Assembly: GCF_000350225.1 (NCBI RefSeq)
Contig: NW_005179202.1
Location: 1 to 64,000 of the forward strand
From: Chondrus crispus
Lineage: Eukaryota > Rhodophyta > Florideophyceae > Gigartinales > Gigartinaceae
Reading direction: 5' to 3'
Length of the DNA: 64,000 nt
The translations under genes and the position numbers were made by a program. Shown in pieces: positions 1 to 12,800 of this stretch. The notes beneath the pieces were generated by a model. That model had not been told where the DNA came from. It saw only the letters and a program-made list of their open reading frames with translations, and did not search any database. How positions within the stretch are numbered: position 1 is the stretch's first letter; every line of letters starts with the position of its first letter.

Positions 1-3000
1 TGCTGCAGTACAAGTGCAACGCCTTGCTAGCTTTGCATGCCATCTCTAAGATACTGTGCTGATCGTAGAAAAACCCCTCATATTCACAGAAACAACTTCC
101 TCTGTCGCGTTAAACGTTTCACCCTAGACACGCTAGCGCGTTCTCCCGCACCCTACAGCACGTCCATTTGAGTGTCAGTACAAGTCTCTCGAAACGCCTT
201 CCAGTTCTCCATTACACATGCACTCCTCCCATACATTCATATCCCACATCACTCCCTGCCACAAACAAAAACTGGATACCGTCTCTCGACCGATGCTTGC
301 GATATTGCACCCTGCTGCTGCTGTATCTTTTCTCAGCGTATCCGCCGCTGTGGCCTGTGCGTGTCGATAGCCAGCCTCCTGTTGGGCGAATGCCAGTCTT
401 TTTGTAGGCGCACAGAGATAGACAAGGAGAGAAAGACAGATAGAGAGAGAGAGCGCGAGAGCGGGAGCGGGACATGGATCCAGAAACAAATATGTAGCCT
501 CATGTTCCCCTCAACGCCTATCATATGACTATCATGCAACAAAAGCGTTACAATCGATTTTGAATTCCACTGCAAACTTGAGGTGCAATCTGGCTCTCAT
601 CTACGTGACTATCTTCCAGTGCCCGCTTCAGGATACGTATCAACCTTTACATCCATTTTCTGCCTTATCCTTCATACGGGGAACTGTGTATCAGCAGGCG
701 TAGCGTGAAATGAAATACACGCTTGCCATGTACATGAAAATATACAATAGCAACATGCATGCAATCAAGTAATGACTATACTGTACTACACATCTGCACA
801 AAGGACTGCGTCCACAGTCAGAACCATGTACAGTAAGTCTTTTGCGAGGCACCCCTATAGACATGCCCTCAAAATCAGGGTGTCCTGAGTCTTGGACAAA
901 AATCCACTCACTAAATACCATCAACTTATTCCCTCGCACTGCGTCATCTCGCTTCTTTTGTGGACATTGCTCCATATCGCTTAACTTTCTTACAGGCGAT
1001 AGATACATCACGCCTCAAATTTTGCCGTGTCCCGAGTCGACGCAAACTCGCAGCCTATGCGCCAGCTTCAACTATGATTCTCGAACATGCGCTGGGATTC
1101 TCTCTCAAATTGGTATCGCATGGGGCTCCATGACAAGCAACGTGTCCATTCATATCTTTTTGTTACGGGCTCTCATGGGATACTGCTTTTGTTCGCATTC
1201 CATTTTCATACACATTGACAGTCGTTGCCCAGAATAGAAATCAATACTAACCGCGACTACGGCCTCAGTCACAAGATTCTTGTTTGGTCCTCCGTAAATT
1301 CGCATCCCTCAGTACGGAAATCAGATGTAAGTTTTACGCCTGTGCAAACTACGACAAACAGTAACATACGATGATGCTCGGGAGGCCTTCGCGCGGGAAA
1401 TGTATGGGACATATAGTACCTTAAAACAAAGAAATAGGCAACGAGAAGGGCGAACAACGATCTATTTTGGTTCCGTAGTCTGGTAACTAGATAGCGTCGA
1501 CATGCTCATGCGCAGCACATGATAAAGTAAGGCGAGTGCGTTTTTTTTGTGACGGGGAGACGAGTCTCTTGTTTCGGCTGGACAGTGCTTTATGTCTTAA
1601 GAGGCTACGAGCAAAACTACCAAAAATAATTCCAAAAATAATCCAAGTGAAGGGTCTTCAACCTCAACTTCAAGGAACACAAGGTGAAAATGTAAAGCCC
1701 AGACATGCTGTCAGGGCCTCGACCTCTGGTAAGCATGAAATGGACGACATGCTCAGTTTTAGAGATCCTATGACGGTACTTTGTTATGGATCATAAGATG
1801 GTCTTACTGTACAGGCCCATGAAGAGTGAGTGGGTCGATAATCTCGCGACCGGGGGCTTTACATGGGATGAGAGACCCAAGCTACAGTGTGTGCCAAGAA
1901 CGTAATAGCAATACGAAGTCTTACTTGCCTTGCTCATACGCAGTCGCCAACGCGATCACGAAAACAGATGCTGACCAATGTTTGGGTGACCGATGGACGA
2001 AGGGGATATCAAACTGCCCCTACACTGATACTCGCAGAGAACAACAGTCCAGCTAGTTTAATCTTCGAACGCAATTCCCCCGCGACAAAAATAGACGAGA
2101 TGATTATTTTCGAGTTAACTCCACTCCATGGTCTGGAAAACGGGAATGAACGGCACGTTTTGGGGTACTTTCCCTTCCAGTCCTTGAGTATCAGCTAAGA
2201 CCTATACGTATTGGAGGCAAGCGCGGAGTCTGCTCGTGAGCTTCTTGTCATTGTACGAACCAAAGCTGAAACGATGTCACTTTCCAATTGGAATAAGAGG
2301 CTACAACGAATGTTTAAGCCTAAAGAGCTCTGCGTCATGGCAACTAGGGGGGATTGAATCAAAGATGTTAACTGAAATTTGATTCAGATACCCACGTTGA
2401 AAGGGCGAAAACACACAACCGAAACGCAGTGGCTCGGTATTCTTGCGGGTCTATATTTGTGGTAGTAAAGCTGACGCAATGCTTTGTGAGGTTGCTCGCG
2501 AGAAGAAAACGCGTATGAAGGACATGTTCAGCAAAGTGTCGTAGTCCACACGGGAAAGGGTAAGCAAAAAGGAACGCTTTCCATGGACTTCATGTGCTTT
2601 CTGCCTGATGCGCAGTGTAGCAGAGACTTTGAACATTTCACTTCGCTCACTCGAAGGAAATGACAGCTACATGAGCGGCGTATACCCTTCTTATTGAAAT
2701 GTGCCAGTGGTGAGAACCCGATGACTGCCATCCCATACAGCTTGTTTGGCAGTCAAACATAATATTTATCTTGTTATGAAACGGAGGCAAATTTCATGTG
2801 CCACACGCAGGACGTCAAGGGCGGCTTCCGTGTTGGACTTTGAAAAACTTGTTTCGAAGTAAATGCACCTCTGTTCATGTTCAGGTGCAGCCATAATCGG
2901 AAGTTTTGTCTACAAGTCACGAAAACGAAAAGAGGAAATGGTAGGTGCATTGAGGGAAAGTAGACGTTGCGGGCAGTGTATATGGTGGCAAACGAAGCTC

Positions 3001-3240
3001 ATATGGAGCGGCATTATGAGTTTGTCGTGTGAAAAACGATTTCAGTTATGGAGATGATGTAACGGAGTCAAGCTTTAGTAGACGCCCTTCACTCTAATGA
3101 CGACTTGTATCTGATGTTGCTCTTGTCATCAAGGTAAACTTGCAGATGAAACACGGACTGCTTCTCCCAGCGTCAGAAGCATTTCGTAGACCAGACAGGG
3201 ACTCCTTTATGATGTTGCCGACGCATGATCACCAAGCGCC
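1..3240. other. Intergenic, no recognised gene
   Basis: About 3.2 kb with only short open frames on both strands; none shows a recognisable domain, motif or sustained coding pattern. A purine-rich GA-type tract lies at about 415-475. I see no transposon ends that I can pair and no RNA gene. It may hold regulatory sequence or decayed repeats. Confidence 0.5.
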
Positions 3241-3248
3241 AGACTCAA

Positions 3249-3337
3249 CACGTGTACACGTGTTCTGTGTTACATCTCAACAAGTACACGTGTTTGGTGG
3301 GATATGAGATGCATACAGTAGCACGTGGTTTCACGTG
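3249..3337. promoter_or_regulatory. Cluster of five G-box motifs upstream of MutS2
   Basis: CACGTG occurs at 3249-3254, 3257-3262, 3287-3292, 3322-3327 and 3332-3337, five copies in 89 bp ending about 85 bp before the first ATG of the MutS2 gene. CACGTG is the G-box/E-box bound by bHLH and bZIP factors in plants and other eukaryotes. A role in MutS2 expression is inferred from position alone. Confidence 0.45.
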
Positions 3338-3422
3338 AACATCACTCCCTGGTTGGTCTCAACCTCTTACAGTAGGAATCTGAGGGCGACCTCCGTCATG
3401 GAATTAATTACAGTATCCGCCA

Positions 3423-6400
3423 ATGACAGATGTGCGCCATCCAATGAACATCCAGAAAAGTAGGACCATGAGACTTGAGCTCTCGCACAGCCAACCACTC
3501 GATAACTATGCGGTCGAGGGCGTCAAGGTGCTCAACCTTGAACAAGGAGTGCTTGTCGGGGCCGCGAGCGTTCCCTCACAACCTTCCGAATTGCTCTTCA
3601 TCGGTCGTTCGCCCTGCCAATGTCTGTATGCTCTTATTGTGCTAACCATGACTCCTACTGCCTTGAATGGAGCTCTAATGGATAATTCGCCCGGCGCACT
3701 TCTCTTTGTTGCACCGTTTACTTTGGCGTTCTATGCGAAAGGGTCGAATTCTTCCTCTCGTCTTTCTCGACGCCCTCGACCAAAGCAGGTATTATCGAAT
3801 CATGGAACTTCGTCCCTTGTGCAACGGGTTCAACCGTTAGGGTGTCCGCAAACTGCATTTCAAGTCGCAACGACGGCACAGCAACCGCAGGAGACAATAC
3901 CGACAACACTTCATTACACCGGTGAGCTTTCTGAACCGGACGTTCACGACGAGTCGCTCAACCTCCTCGAGTGGCCCCAAATATCCGCCCATGTGCTAAA
4001 CTACGCGTCCACACCCCTCGGCCGAGCTGCGCTATGCTCGTCATCGTCAGGGTTGCACATTCCGGAGACACGTGCAGCGAGTGAACGTCTACTTGCGGAG
4101 ACTCGAGAAGTCTACCTCATGGAGTACACTTTATGCAAACCGCTCAACTTCTCTGGTGTACATGATGTCCTCCCTATCGTTGGACTTGCGATGAAAGGCC
4201 AAACACTACAGGGCATGCAGCTTATTAACGTGGCCGAAACGCTCGCGTCAGCACGCAAGATACGCCGGCATATCGAGGGTGCCGCGTCGCCTAGTGCAAC
4301 CGAGCACCCGCAAAACTTATCCATTCTCAAGGACATGGTCTCTTCCTTCCGCACTTGGCCTGAAGCAGAAAAAGACATCAAGAAAAGCATTGACGATTTT
4401 GGAGATGTTGTCGATTCTGCGGATCCAGAGTTGCGAGGAATCCGCAATTCTTTGCGTGACGCAATGACCGAAGTCCGAGGTAAACTCAACGACATTATGG
4501 CTCGTCATAGCGACGCCATTCAGGACCGCGTAATCACATCACGCTACGACCGCTTCGTGATCCCCGTCAAGATCTCGCGCAAGTCTGCATTTAGACGCGG
4601 CACCGTACATGATGTCAGCGCAAGTGGATTCACGGCCTACATAGAGCCAGCTTCCGTTCGACCGCTAAACGACAGGTTGCGACAGCTCGCCGCAAAGGAA
4701 AAAGCAAGAGTCAACGCCATTCTCCGTCGCCTTTCTGCCGAAGTCGTTGTCCCAATTGCTGAAGACGTCCGTAATTTGGGGCGAGTGCTGGCGCATTTGG
4801 ATGCTGCCACAGCTCGCGCCCGTTGCTCGCGGTCTTTAGATGCGGTTGACGTTGTCTTTGATGACGAAAAGCCTTTGAGACTTCTTGGTGCGCGGCATCC
4901 CTTACTTTCGTGGCAAGCTATGGCAGAGCTCGAAAGCGGAAGGAATGCTCAAGGCAACGGAAAAGCTCCCAAAACATCCGAAGGCGAGCGAAAGGAGAGT
5001 GGGACGGCCAATTACAAGCGGAGAGAACCAGGATGGAAGACTGCTGTTGTCCCATCGAGTTATATTCTTGATGACCAAATCCGCTGTGTTTGCGTCACTG
5101 GACCAAACACTGGCGGAAAGACATTGTCTCTGAAGACACTCGGTACTTGCGTCCTAATGGCGAAAGCAGGGCTATTTGTTCCTGCCCAAGATCCTAGCTC
5201 CGTGACGACAATAGCGAAGGAGCATGGCTTGAAATCATTTTCAAGGAGTGAGGGCGAAGAGCTTGAGCAAGTAGAGTCAGCGCGATTGCCTTTTTTTGAC
5301 TCAGTTTTGGCCGACATCGGAGATGATCAATCGCTTGTCCAATCTTTATCGACGTTTTCTGGGCACGTTCGGCGAATCAAGAGAATTTTGGCGGCTAGCA
5401 CGCCGAAAACATTAGTCCTCCTTGACGAAATTGGATCAGGCACGGTATGTACATTGAGCCAACCAGCCACTTCTACGGTCGGCGAGAGACTCAAATTTCC
5501 TTATCGCTAACGTTTTGTTTTTATGATTGTTACGTCTTTGTTCTCCAAATACAGGATCCGGCAGAGGGAGCTGCTTTAGGTATGGCGATCTTGCGGCATT
5601 TGGCACTGGGCAAGAAAGCAGCTCTTACGTTTGCAACAACTCACCATGGAGAGCTTAAAACATTGAAATACTCCGATGATGATGGCGCCCGATTTTTTGA
5701 GAATGCTTCCGTCGAGTTTGACGATCTGCGGATGGCTCCTACGTTCAAACTCATATGGGGAATCCCAGGGCGTTCGAATGCACTTGCGATTGCAAATCGG
5801 CTGGGACTTTCTCAGGAGGTAGTCGACGAAGCTCGATATCTCCTTACTGGAACATCAAAGGATGGGCAAGAGTCGCCCAACAGAGTTGATATTGAAAAGA
5901 TGATATCCAGTTTGGAGCGAGAGAAGAGGTCTGCAGAAATCGCGCGCGAGGGAGCTGAGATGCGTCTACATGAAGTAGAGCAGCTTCGCTCGGAATTGAG
6001 TGAGCGACTGGAGCGACTGCGCGATAGTGAGAAGGTTTTGCGAGAAAATCAAAAGGTGGCAATGGACAATGAGGTGAAGGCAGCGAAAAATCAAATCGCA
6101 CGACTTATCAAAGATATGCAGCAAGGCGGGGGCTCCTCGCAAGCTGCTAATAAGGCGTCGCAGAAGCTAGGAAAGCTTCATCTGCCGGGAAGTGAAGGGC
6201 GAAACACATCCATAACAAGCCAGGAGACAAGACGGCATTTCGATATTGATGACATCAGAATGGGAGATCGAATAGTGGTTCCGCGACTAAGTCCTAATGT
6301 AGTAGAAATAGTAGAAGTCGCAAGTCGTAAGGAAGTGGTGGTAGCGTTTGGCGGGATGAGAGCGAAGGTGAAAGTGAAAGAGATTGCATCAGTAGGACAA

Positions 6401-6718
6401 AGGCGGGAGGCAGAAAGTGACGAGCCACATGCGGTGAACAACCAGGCAGATTCGAACAAGGCTGGGGTGGTAGTTCGGACAGCTGCAAACACTGTCGATA
6501 TTCGTGGAGAGCGCGTGGATGGAGCAGAGAGTCGCGTGGATAAGGCTATCGATAAAGGGCTCGCAATGGGAGCAATATGGGTGATACATGGTCACGGAAC
6601 AGGGAAACTCCGGCAAGGTATCCAGAGCTTCCTGAATGGACACCCGATGGTGGAAAGGATAGAAGAAGCAGAGCAAAGTGATGGAGGAAGTGGGGTGACG
6701 ATTGCTTACCTATGCTGA
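3423..6718 (+). CDS. MUTS2: MutS2, DNA mismatch/recombination ATPase with Smr domain
   Basis: Spliced CDS 3423-5444 plus 5555-6718, about 1061 residues if the first ATG is used; bacterial MutS2 is usually near 780-900. The Walker A segment (GPNTGGKT) lies near residue 561. The Walker B/signature LLDEIGSGT-DPAEGAALG is split exactly by the intron. A charged coiled-coil stretch follows, and the C-terminus is an Smr nuclease-type domain with VDIRG and HGHGTGKLR. There is no MutS-I mismatch-recognition domain, as expected for MutS2, which acts on branched or recombining DNA and, in bacteria, on collided ribosomes. About 190 residues precede the conserved core. An ATG at 3648 would give a shorter presequence (hydroxylated, arginine-rich), plausible for plastid import; the start is unresolved. 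Cyanobacteria and plants have MutS2, so plastid origin and location are likely but inferred. Confidence 0.92.
5445..5554 (+). other. Spliceosomal intron in MutS2
   Basis: 110-bp intron beginning GTATGT and ending ACAG, phase 0. Without it the frame stops shortly after 5500. With it the highly conserved MutS2 ATPase motif DEIGSGTDPAEGAA is continuous. It is the only intron in the window I can place exactly. Confidence 0.93.
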
Positions 6719-7341
6719 AGACCGTATCTCAATCACTAGCCTGATGTATTAAACGTATTCCACATCTACAGTACATGTAAGTCGCGTATCGCGTAAAACT
6801 ACTGAGCCTGACTTTATTACGCAAGATGAGAAACAGCCTCGGTCGTTTCCGCACTTAAAAATATTTCTCGAGGTGGAGAGGAATCTTACCGTACACAAAG
6901 TACAGTATGTGTCTCCGACACCATCACACACAGAGGCAGTGCATCTCGGAGAGATGTGCCTCTCCGGTAATGGCTGTGGTTTTCCGCAAACGGCAGCACT
7001 GTTCCACAGTACAGTACACCCTGGTACTTGAGTATATTGGTTGATGTGATAAAAACATAAAAACGTGTCCTCCAGATGGCGTACAAGAATGCGACGGAGA
7101 CAACACTCTAGACTAGATTACGTATAGCTCGAGAATGAGGGCGCTCGGGAGAGCTCGGACATCGGTCAGCTTTGGTGCCCTCTTGGAACAGGAACTTGTT
7201 CGAATTTTACGGGTTTGGACAAGCCTCCAAGGCTTGTGCTCCCGTTCCAAGAGGGAAACGAGAGAGAAAATACTATTGTTACAGTACAGTATTTAGTTCA
7301 AATTTAAAATTTTGAACACGGTATTGTACAGCACGAATGGT
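6719..7341. other. Intergenic gap between MutS2 and the copia element
   Basis: No gene seen. It contains an imperfect inverted repeat at 7178-7255 (arms of about 18 bp beginning CCCTCTTGGAAC, separated by about 40 bp), which resembles a very short MITE, but I could not pair a target duplication. Several TACAGTA/TACTGTA words occur here as elsewhere in the window. Confidence 0.5.
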
Positions 7342-7346
7342 ACAGT

Positions 7347-7443
7347 TGTAAATCAGACCACATGTTTAGGAGTAATAATCTAAGGAGTATTAAGTACAGA
7401 GGGCACACGTGCACACGTACACATATGAAATATTACTTGCAAG
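7347..7443 (+). repeat. Copia left LTR, first part
   Basis: First 97 bp of the 5' LTR, matching 36333 onward in the intact right LTR. It ends with CTTGCAAG (7436-7443), the hAT target duplication. The LTR continues at 21372 on the far side of the hAT element. Confidence 0.93.
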
Positions 7444-7967
7444 CCGCGATTTCGGGTTGTTTTTTCATTTTAGCTTTTTGCTTGTTTATTCATGCAGAAA
7501 CTGAGGGCCAGTCCTAACAAAGGACTTTCCTCTCGTTTTTCCTTTCCCTCGCCCCGTTTTTATTGAGTTCTTCACTAAAATCGGAAGCACATTGCTGTAG
7601 TTTTTACTGTAATGCCATCCCATAGTTCCACTCCTCGGAAATGGAACAGAGTCTGGACGGTCTGCAGATCCATGCAGCATGGAAGGTACAGCAACGCCTC
7701 CTCGCGCATGCACATGGCCCAGTCTGACTCCCTGTAGCTCGACAAAAGCAAAGCTGGACGACGTGTTGCTATAATGAGGTCCCTCGATGTGCATGACCAA
7801 AACTGGGCTGGATTGAGATATGAAACGAAAGATATGGAAGGGATGGAGGGTGCGGAGAGAGACTGTGTCGGTGTCGATGTTAGGAGGATGAAGCGGTGGC
7901 GGGGACAATAGCATGTCGGAGGATGTGTGTTGGTCACGGTACTGAGGAGGTGAGGAAGATGGTGATG

Positions 7968-8125
7968 GGACGTGGTGGTGGGGCGCGAGGTAGGGGTGGC
8001 GGGGAGGAGGGGACGTGGGGATTTTGGGGGGGAAGGGGGGTGGCAGGGAGGAGGGGACGTGGTCATATTTGGGGGGGAAGGGGGGTTGGTGGCGGGGGGG
8101 AGGGAGCGAGGGCGGGGTGGTTCAC
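7968..8125 (+). repeat. G-rich low-complexity block
   Basis: About 160 bp with many runs of 4-7 G on the plus strand and two copies of a unit that reads roughly GAGGAGGGGACGTGG followed by a T-rich then G-rich stretch. Open frames here are composition artefacts. G-quadruplex formation is possible but untested. Confidence 0.7.
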
Positions 8126-8469
8126 AGGAAAGGGATTTCGGCGAAGCCACTTCATCATCGATCATGAACTAGAGAGCAGCCTCCCCGGCTTCTCTCCATT
8201 TCACGATCGATGCCAAGGAGGCATTTAATTTCAAAAAGCTGAACTCTGGGTGCTGAACTCTGGGTACCCTTCTGCCGTCCGGTGGTGCTCCGTTTCCTAA
8301 ACAGAGTGTTAAATGCTAGCAAACGACTGTCGCAAATTTCACGTGGGCGTCGAGGCGGGGGAGGGCCGAGTTGTGCACATAAAATGGCGGGAGAAGGTAC
8401 TGCGTCTGGTTTGTAATGTTGAGAGAACTAATGTTTTGATCTGCATGTGCTCGTATTTGGATTTAATTC

Positions 8470-8665
8470 TGTTAGGGTGAAAACGGGGTGCGTCGTCCCG
8501 TGTCTTACCCGTGTGTGTTTTTTTTGTGATGTGATGTGTGATGTCTCTCCCTCTCAGCCGTACAGGACGACCGAAAACCACCGCATTTATACTCTTTTTG
8601 CGCGCAGTCTACAATTACTAACTTAAACTTCCAATTACTTACACCGGTCCCAACCACGTGTCACA
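8470..8665 (-). repeat. Gypsy 3' LTR
   Basis: 196 bp, direct copy of 14515-14710 with about two substitutions. It adjoins the purine tract on its right, which marks it as the 3' LTR of a minus-strand element. Confidence 0.95.
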
Positions 8666-9041
8666 CAACCCCCCACTTAGGCGGGGCCACGGGCCCCGGC
8701 CACTCAAATTTTGCCTTTGATTTTGATTTTTTTGATTTTTTGATTTTTTGATTTTTTTTTTACCCTCCAGCCTATATCAGCACAGACCTGCGGCTCGGAC
8801 CCCCCTTCCCTTCCTGTGGTATCTGCCGTCGCTCTCCGTTCGCCTTCTCGCCCCACCCCAGCTTCGGTTTAGCTCTTTCGGGCTCCTGCTTCCTGCGCTG
8901 CTTAGCTCTCGCCGCTCTTCCGCCGTGCCTCTGTGGTCCTCGTCGTAGCTTAGACCTCCTGCTTCCCGCCAGATCGAGAGGCACGCAGGTGGGGTTTCAG
9001 TCCCCGTGTGCCCTCTTTGGCCCCCCTCATAGCGTAATACG

Positions 9042-9206
9042 ATGGCGAGGACCAAGCAGACAGCGGCGAAGAGCACGGGAGGTAAGCGCCAGCGGAAGCA
9101 GCTCGATCTGAAAGCCGCTCGCTTCGCCAGCCGCGACCACTTAATGTTCGAGCTCTCATCTCGAACAGATGTAACCAAGGTTTCCAAGACGGGCTCCATC
9201 TACTAG
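9042..9206 (+). pseudogene. Histone H3 N-terminal tail fragment (captured)
   Basis: A 54-codon frame whose first 27 residues align with histone H3 (MARTKQTAAKSTGGK then RKQL, then KAAR), 22 of 27 identical by eye. After that the similarity ends abruptly and a stop follows. Histone H3 packs nuclear DNA and its tail carries modifiable lysines; here only the tail survives. The segment is in antisense inside the gypsy element between pol and the 3' LTR, preceded by a pyrimidine-rich stretch like a 5' leader. It looks like a piece of a host gene picked up by the retroelement. I see no H3 globular domain nearby in any frame. Confidence 0.7.
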
Positions 9207-9817
9207 GGTCCCCGAACCTTGCCGTCAAGTACTGGGATCTTTTAGTCCGCAACAGCCTCCTCTTTGAGAGGACCGGCTCTCCGTCGCGTCGAATCCGAGA
9301 TTTCCATGACGCTGGAAAACATCTTAATCAAGATGAAGTCGCTCTCCGCGGGTCGGGTCTTCGTAGTCCATCTCTCGGACTCCTCTTGAGGCTCGACCCG
9401 GGTGTCTATGTCGCGACTTTAGAAGGCTTGCCCCACATAATGCACAGCATCTGCGTCTCGACCATACATTCCATTGTACTTGATTGCATGGAGGGGTTTC
9501 CGCTTCGGCTCTGCGCGGGCGCGGTCCAAGCATGCGTTGGAGCCGACGGGATCTTCGTTGGCGTCTCCGAACTGCACCAAGTTCTCGTCGTCACCCCTTC
9601 CAAGAAGAAACGGAGCAGAATTGGACGCGCAAGCAGCCGCAGAGCGCACAAGAAAGCCGCGATTCGCGGTTCAGGAAGTTCCATTCAGCATTAGAGGTCA
9701 TTGGTGATTCCCATTGTCTCCATGACCCATTCTCTATCTACTTGTAGCAAGCAATCAGCACTTCATATGCATTTCACTATCTTTCAATTCAAGCGTAAAA
9801 ATCCCTAGTCATTTGCC

Positions 9818-12800
9818 TCACTGAAGGTGCAACGGTTGCCTCCTGTAGAGGACCAGCCTTCTGGCATGTATCTCCCTTCTCGAGTAGCGTTGATGCGGCG
9901 ACACTAGAGTGTACCGCGGATGGCGCGCACGAGCAACTCGGCATGGGCCATAGAACTTCGACAAGGCGATAGGCCATTTCTGCATGGGCCCGAGGGCAGC
10001 CCCTTTTGCGACCAACACTTCATCGCCCACATTAAAAGTTGCTTCGCGACCGTCTGTTAATGTGGTTGCAGCTCTGCGCCCGATTATTCTTGTTGCCCGC
10101 ATCGCTCTGGCTTGCAGGAGTTCCATTTGCCAGTGGCGGATCTCGGAGACTCCGAAGAGAGGCTCTTGGTCTCCAGGCGCCATCCTGGGCAGCACCCCAT
10201 AAAGCAGCTCGAACGGGGACAATCCCACCGCCATCCTCCTGCGACGGTATCCATATAGGACTTGACGTAAAGCATCGTCCCACTCAACAATTGTAGGCGA
10301 GGCACCGAGAATCATCTTACGGACTGCTCTCTTCAATGTGCCGACCATCCGCTCTGCCCGTCCGTTCGACATAGGCGCATAGGCCAGCACTGTCTTCCAC
10401 TTAATCCCGTTTCGTTCCATGAAGGTATTCAGGACCGACGCTGTGAAACAAGTAGCGTTGTCCGAGACAACGACACGTGGTAACCCAAAACAGTGGATTA
10501 TCTCTTCTTTCACGAACTTCAGCACCTCCTCTGCCGTCGAGGTGACGGTGGCCTTCGCAATTGGCCAGCCAGTCAGGTGCTCCACGGCAATAAGGATGTA
10601 CCTCCCTCCAGAGGGCGTACGAGGCAATGGTCCCGCAAAATCGATAGAGTATGTATCAAATAACGAAGTCATGGGAAATCGAAGGGTGGTCTTGTACTTC
10701 GGAATTGGTGTGGCTTTCTGACAACCGTCACATCCCCGAACGTAGTCGTTCACGTCTCGGTGGACGGCAGGCCACCAATATCGGTCCAAGACGAATCTCT
10801 TCGTCGTTTGCAGATCCCAATGGCCTATTTCGTCGTGAAAGGCTCTAACGATCTCCCTGCGAGCCCCCATAGGCGGGATAGCGCGAAGTCCATTGTTGGT
10901 CCTACGGAACAGTTGTCCATTACAAGCCATGAAACGTTTGGCACTTCGGCGGTTGAGCCGACGTCGACGAACATCCACTTCCCTCATCTCAATACCCCCG
11001 AGGTGCCTTGAAATGTCAATAAGATGGGGTTCCCACTCCATTTGCGCCTCTAGAGGATCCGAAACACTGCAGACAAGATCTCCCTCGTCGTCAGAGTCGA
11101 CTCCATCCTCGCCCTTGGCTTTCAGGCGGGACAGGAAGTCAGCTGCACCGTTCTTTCCTCCCGGGCGGTACTTAATTTCGAATTCGTATTCTGCTAGGAA
11201 GTCCATCCACCTTGCCAACCTCCCGTGAATGTCTTTCTTCTTAAAGGCATACTGCAGGGCTTGGTGGTCTGTTATTAGCGTGAACTTCTGTGTTGAAAGC
11301 AGGTAAACTCGGAACTTCTTCAAAGCGAAGATCACAGCCAGGGCCTCTCGCTCACAGGCGGAATACTTCCTCTCGGCTGACGTCATCGTGCGACTTGCGT
11401 ACTGGATCGGGTGGACTTTCCTGTCCTCTTTTCGTTGGGCCATAACAGCTCCGACGGCGACCGAGGATGCATCAGTCTCCACGACAAAAGGTTGTTCGAA
11501 GTCGGGAAACGCCAAGACTGGCGGGGAGGTTAACTTGAGCTTAAGCTTCTCGAATGCCTCCTGCATCTCTGCCGTCCACTTAAAAGTCCGTTTAGTAGAC
11601 GTGGCCTCATGTAACGGAGCAGAGATCTCGGCGAACTTGGGAATGAAGCGGCGGTAGTATCCCGCCAGACCAAGGAAGCTACGAAGCCCTGTCGCATTGG
11701 ACGGCTCCTTCTCCCTCTTAATGGCGCTGACCTTTTCGGGGTCCACTTTGACGCCATCTCCGGTGACAATGTGTCCAAGCAGTCGCGTTTGGGACTGTGC
11801 GAAGCTGCATTTTGAGATCTTAAGCTTCAGCCCGCTCGTAGCAATCACCTTGCAGACTTCACGTAAGTGTGAAGTGTGCTCTTCAACGGACTTCGAGAAG
11901 ACGACTACGTCGTCTAAGTAAACTCTAACGAAGCTAAGCCTTTGGAAAAGCTGGTCCATCATCCTTTGGAACGTAGAGGGGGCGTTCATTAACCCGAACG
12001 GCATTACCTCGAACTGAAACGTCCCAAAACGGCAGACGAAAGTCGTCTTCTCTTTGCAGTTCTCAGCCATTCGGACTTGCCAATACCCCGAGAACAAGTC
12101 AAGCGTTGTGAAGACCGAGCTCCCCTCTAAATCATCGAAGATCTCCTCGATCTTTGGCAAGGGCCAACGATCGGCTTTCATTTTGCGATTGAGGGTGCGG
12201 TAATCTACACAGAACCTGGGTTTTCCGTCTTTCTTCGATGCGATAACGATAGGAAAGGACCAGGCCGAAATGGAGGGGGTTATTATTCCCGCCTCCAACA
12301 TCTTACGAAGCTCCTCACGTACCACTTCATTGTGGCGTGGCGGAAGCCTACGTGCAGCGTGAGTAATGGGGCTTGGATCTTCTAGCTCAAACGAGTGAGA
12401 CACCGGAACATCTGCCGGTCTTAAATCGTCGAGTGACCAAGCTACGATCCCTGAGTTCAGGATAGAATTCACAATGCTCTCCCTGGCCTCGACAGCCAGG
12501 TGGCGCAATTTCTCCCCGAGAAGGGCTACTTGAAGCCGTTCCGGGCCTTGTTCATCTACTCTGCCATCTTCTTTCGCGTTTTCCGAGTCAGACTTTAGGC
12601 CCTCTTTCACTAGATCAGGAACCCCATCCAATTCATATTCGACTCCATCCGGTAGCTTGGTGAGTCCCAAATCAGGTTCAAATGGTGGTTGGTCAAGAGT
12701 CGCCAAGACAAATTCATTGTCGCTTGTCGTAGACGAGCCAGGTACAGCCTCAGAGTCGGAGGTGAAATCCTCACTATCAGTTGAGGCCGCACTCCGTGAA

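Noticed and set aside
842-1237. 131-codon frame upstream of MutS2
   Set aside because: No recognisable motif or coding-like composition, no neighbour support.
7575-8228. Proline/serine- and glycine/arginine-rich frames on both strands
   Set aside because: Products of the G-rich block inside a non-autonomous transposon.
9206-9780. Continuation of histone H3 beyond the tail
   Set aside because: No H3 globular-domain words in any frame after residue 27; only a basic stretch near 9600.
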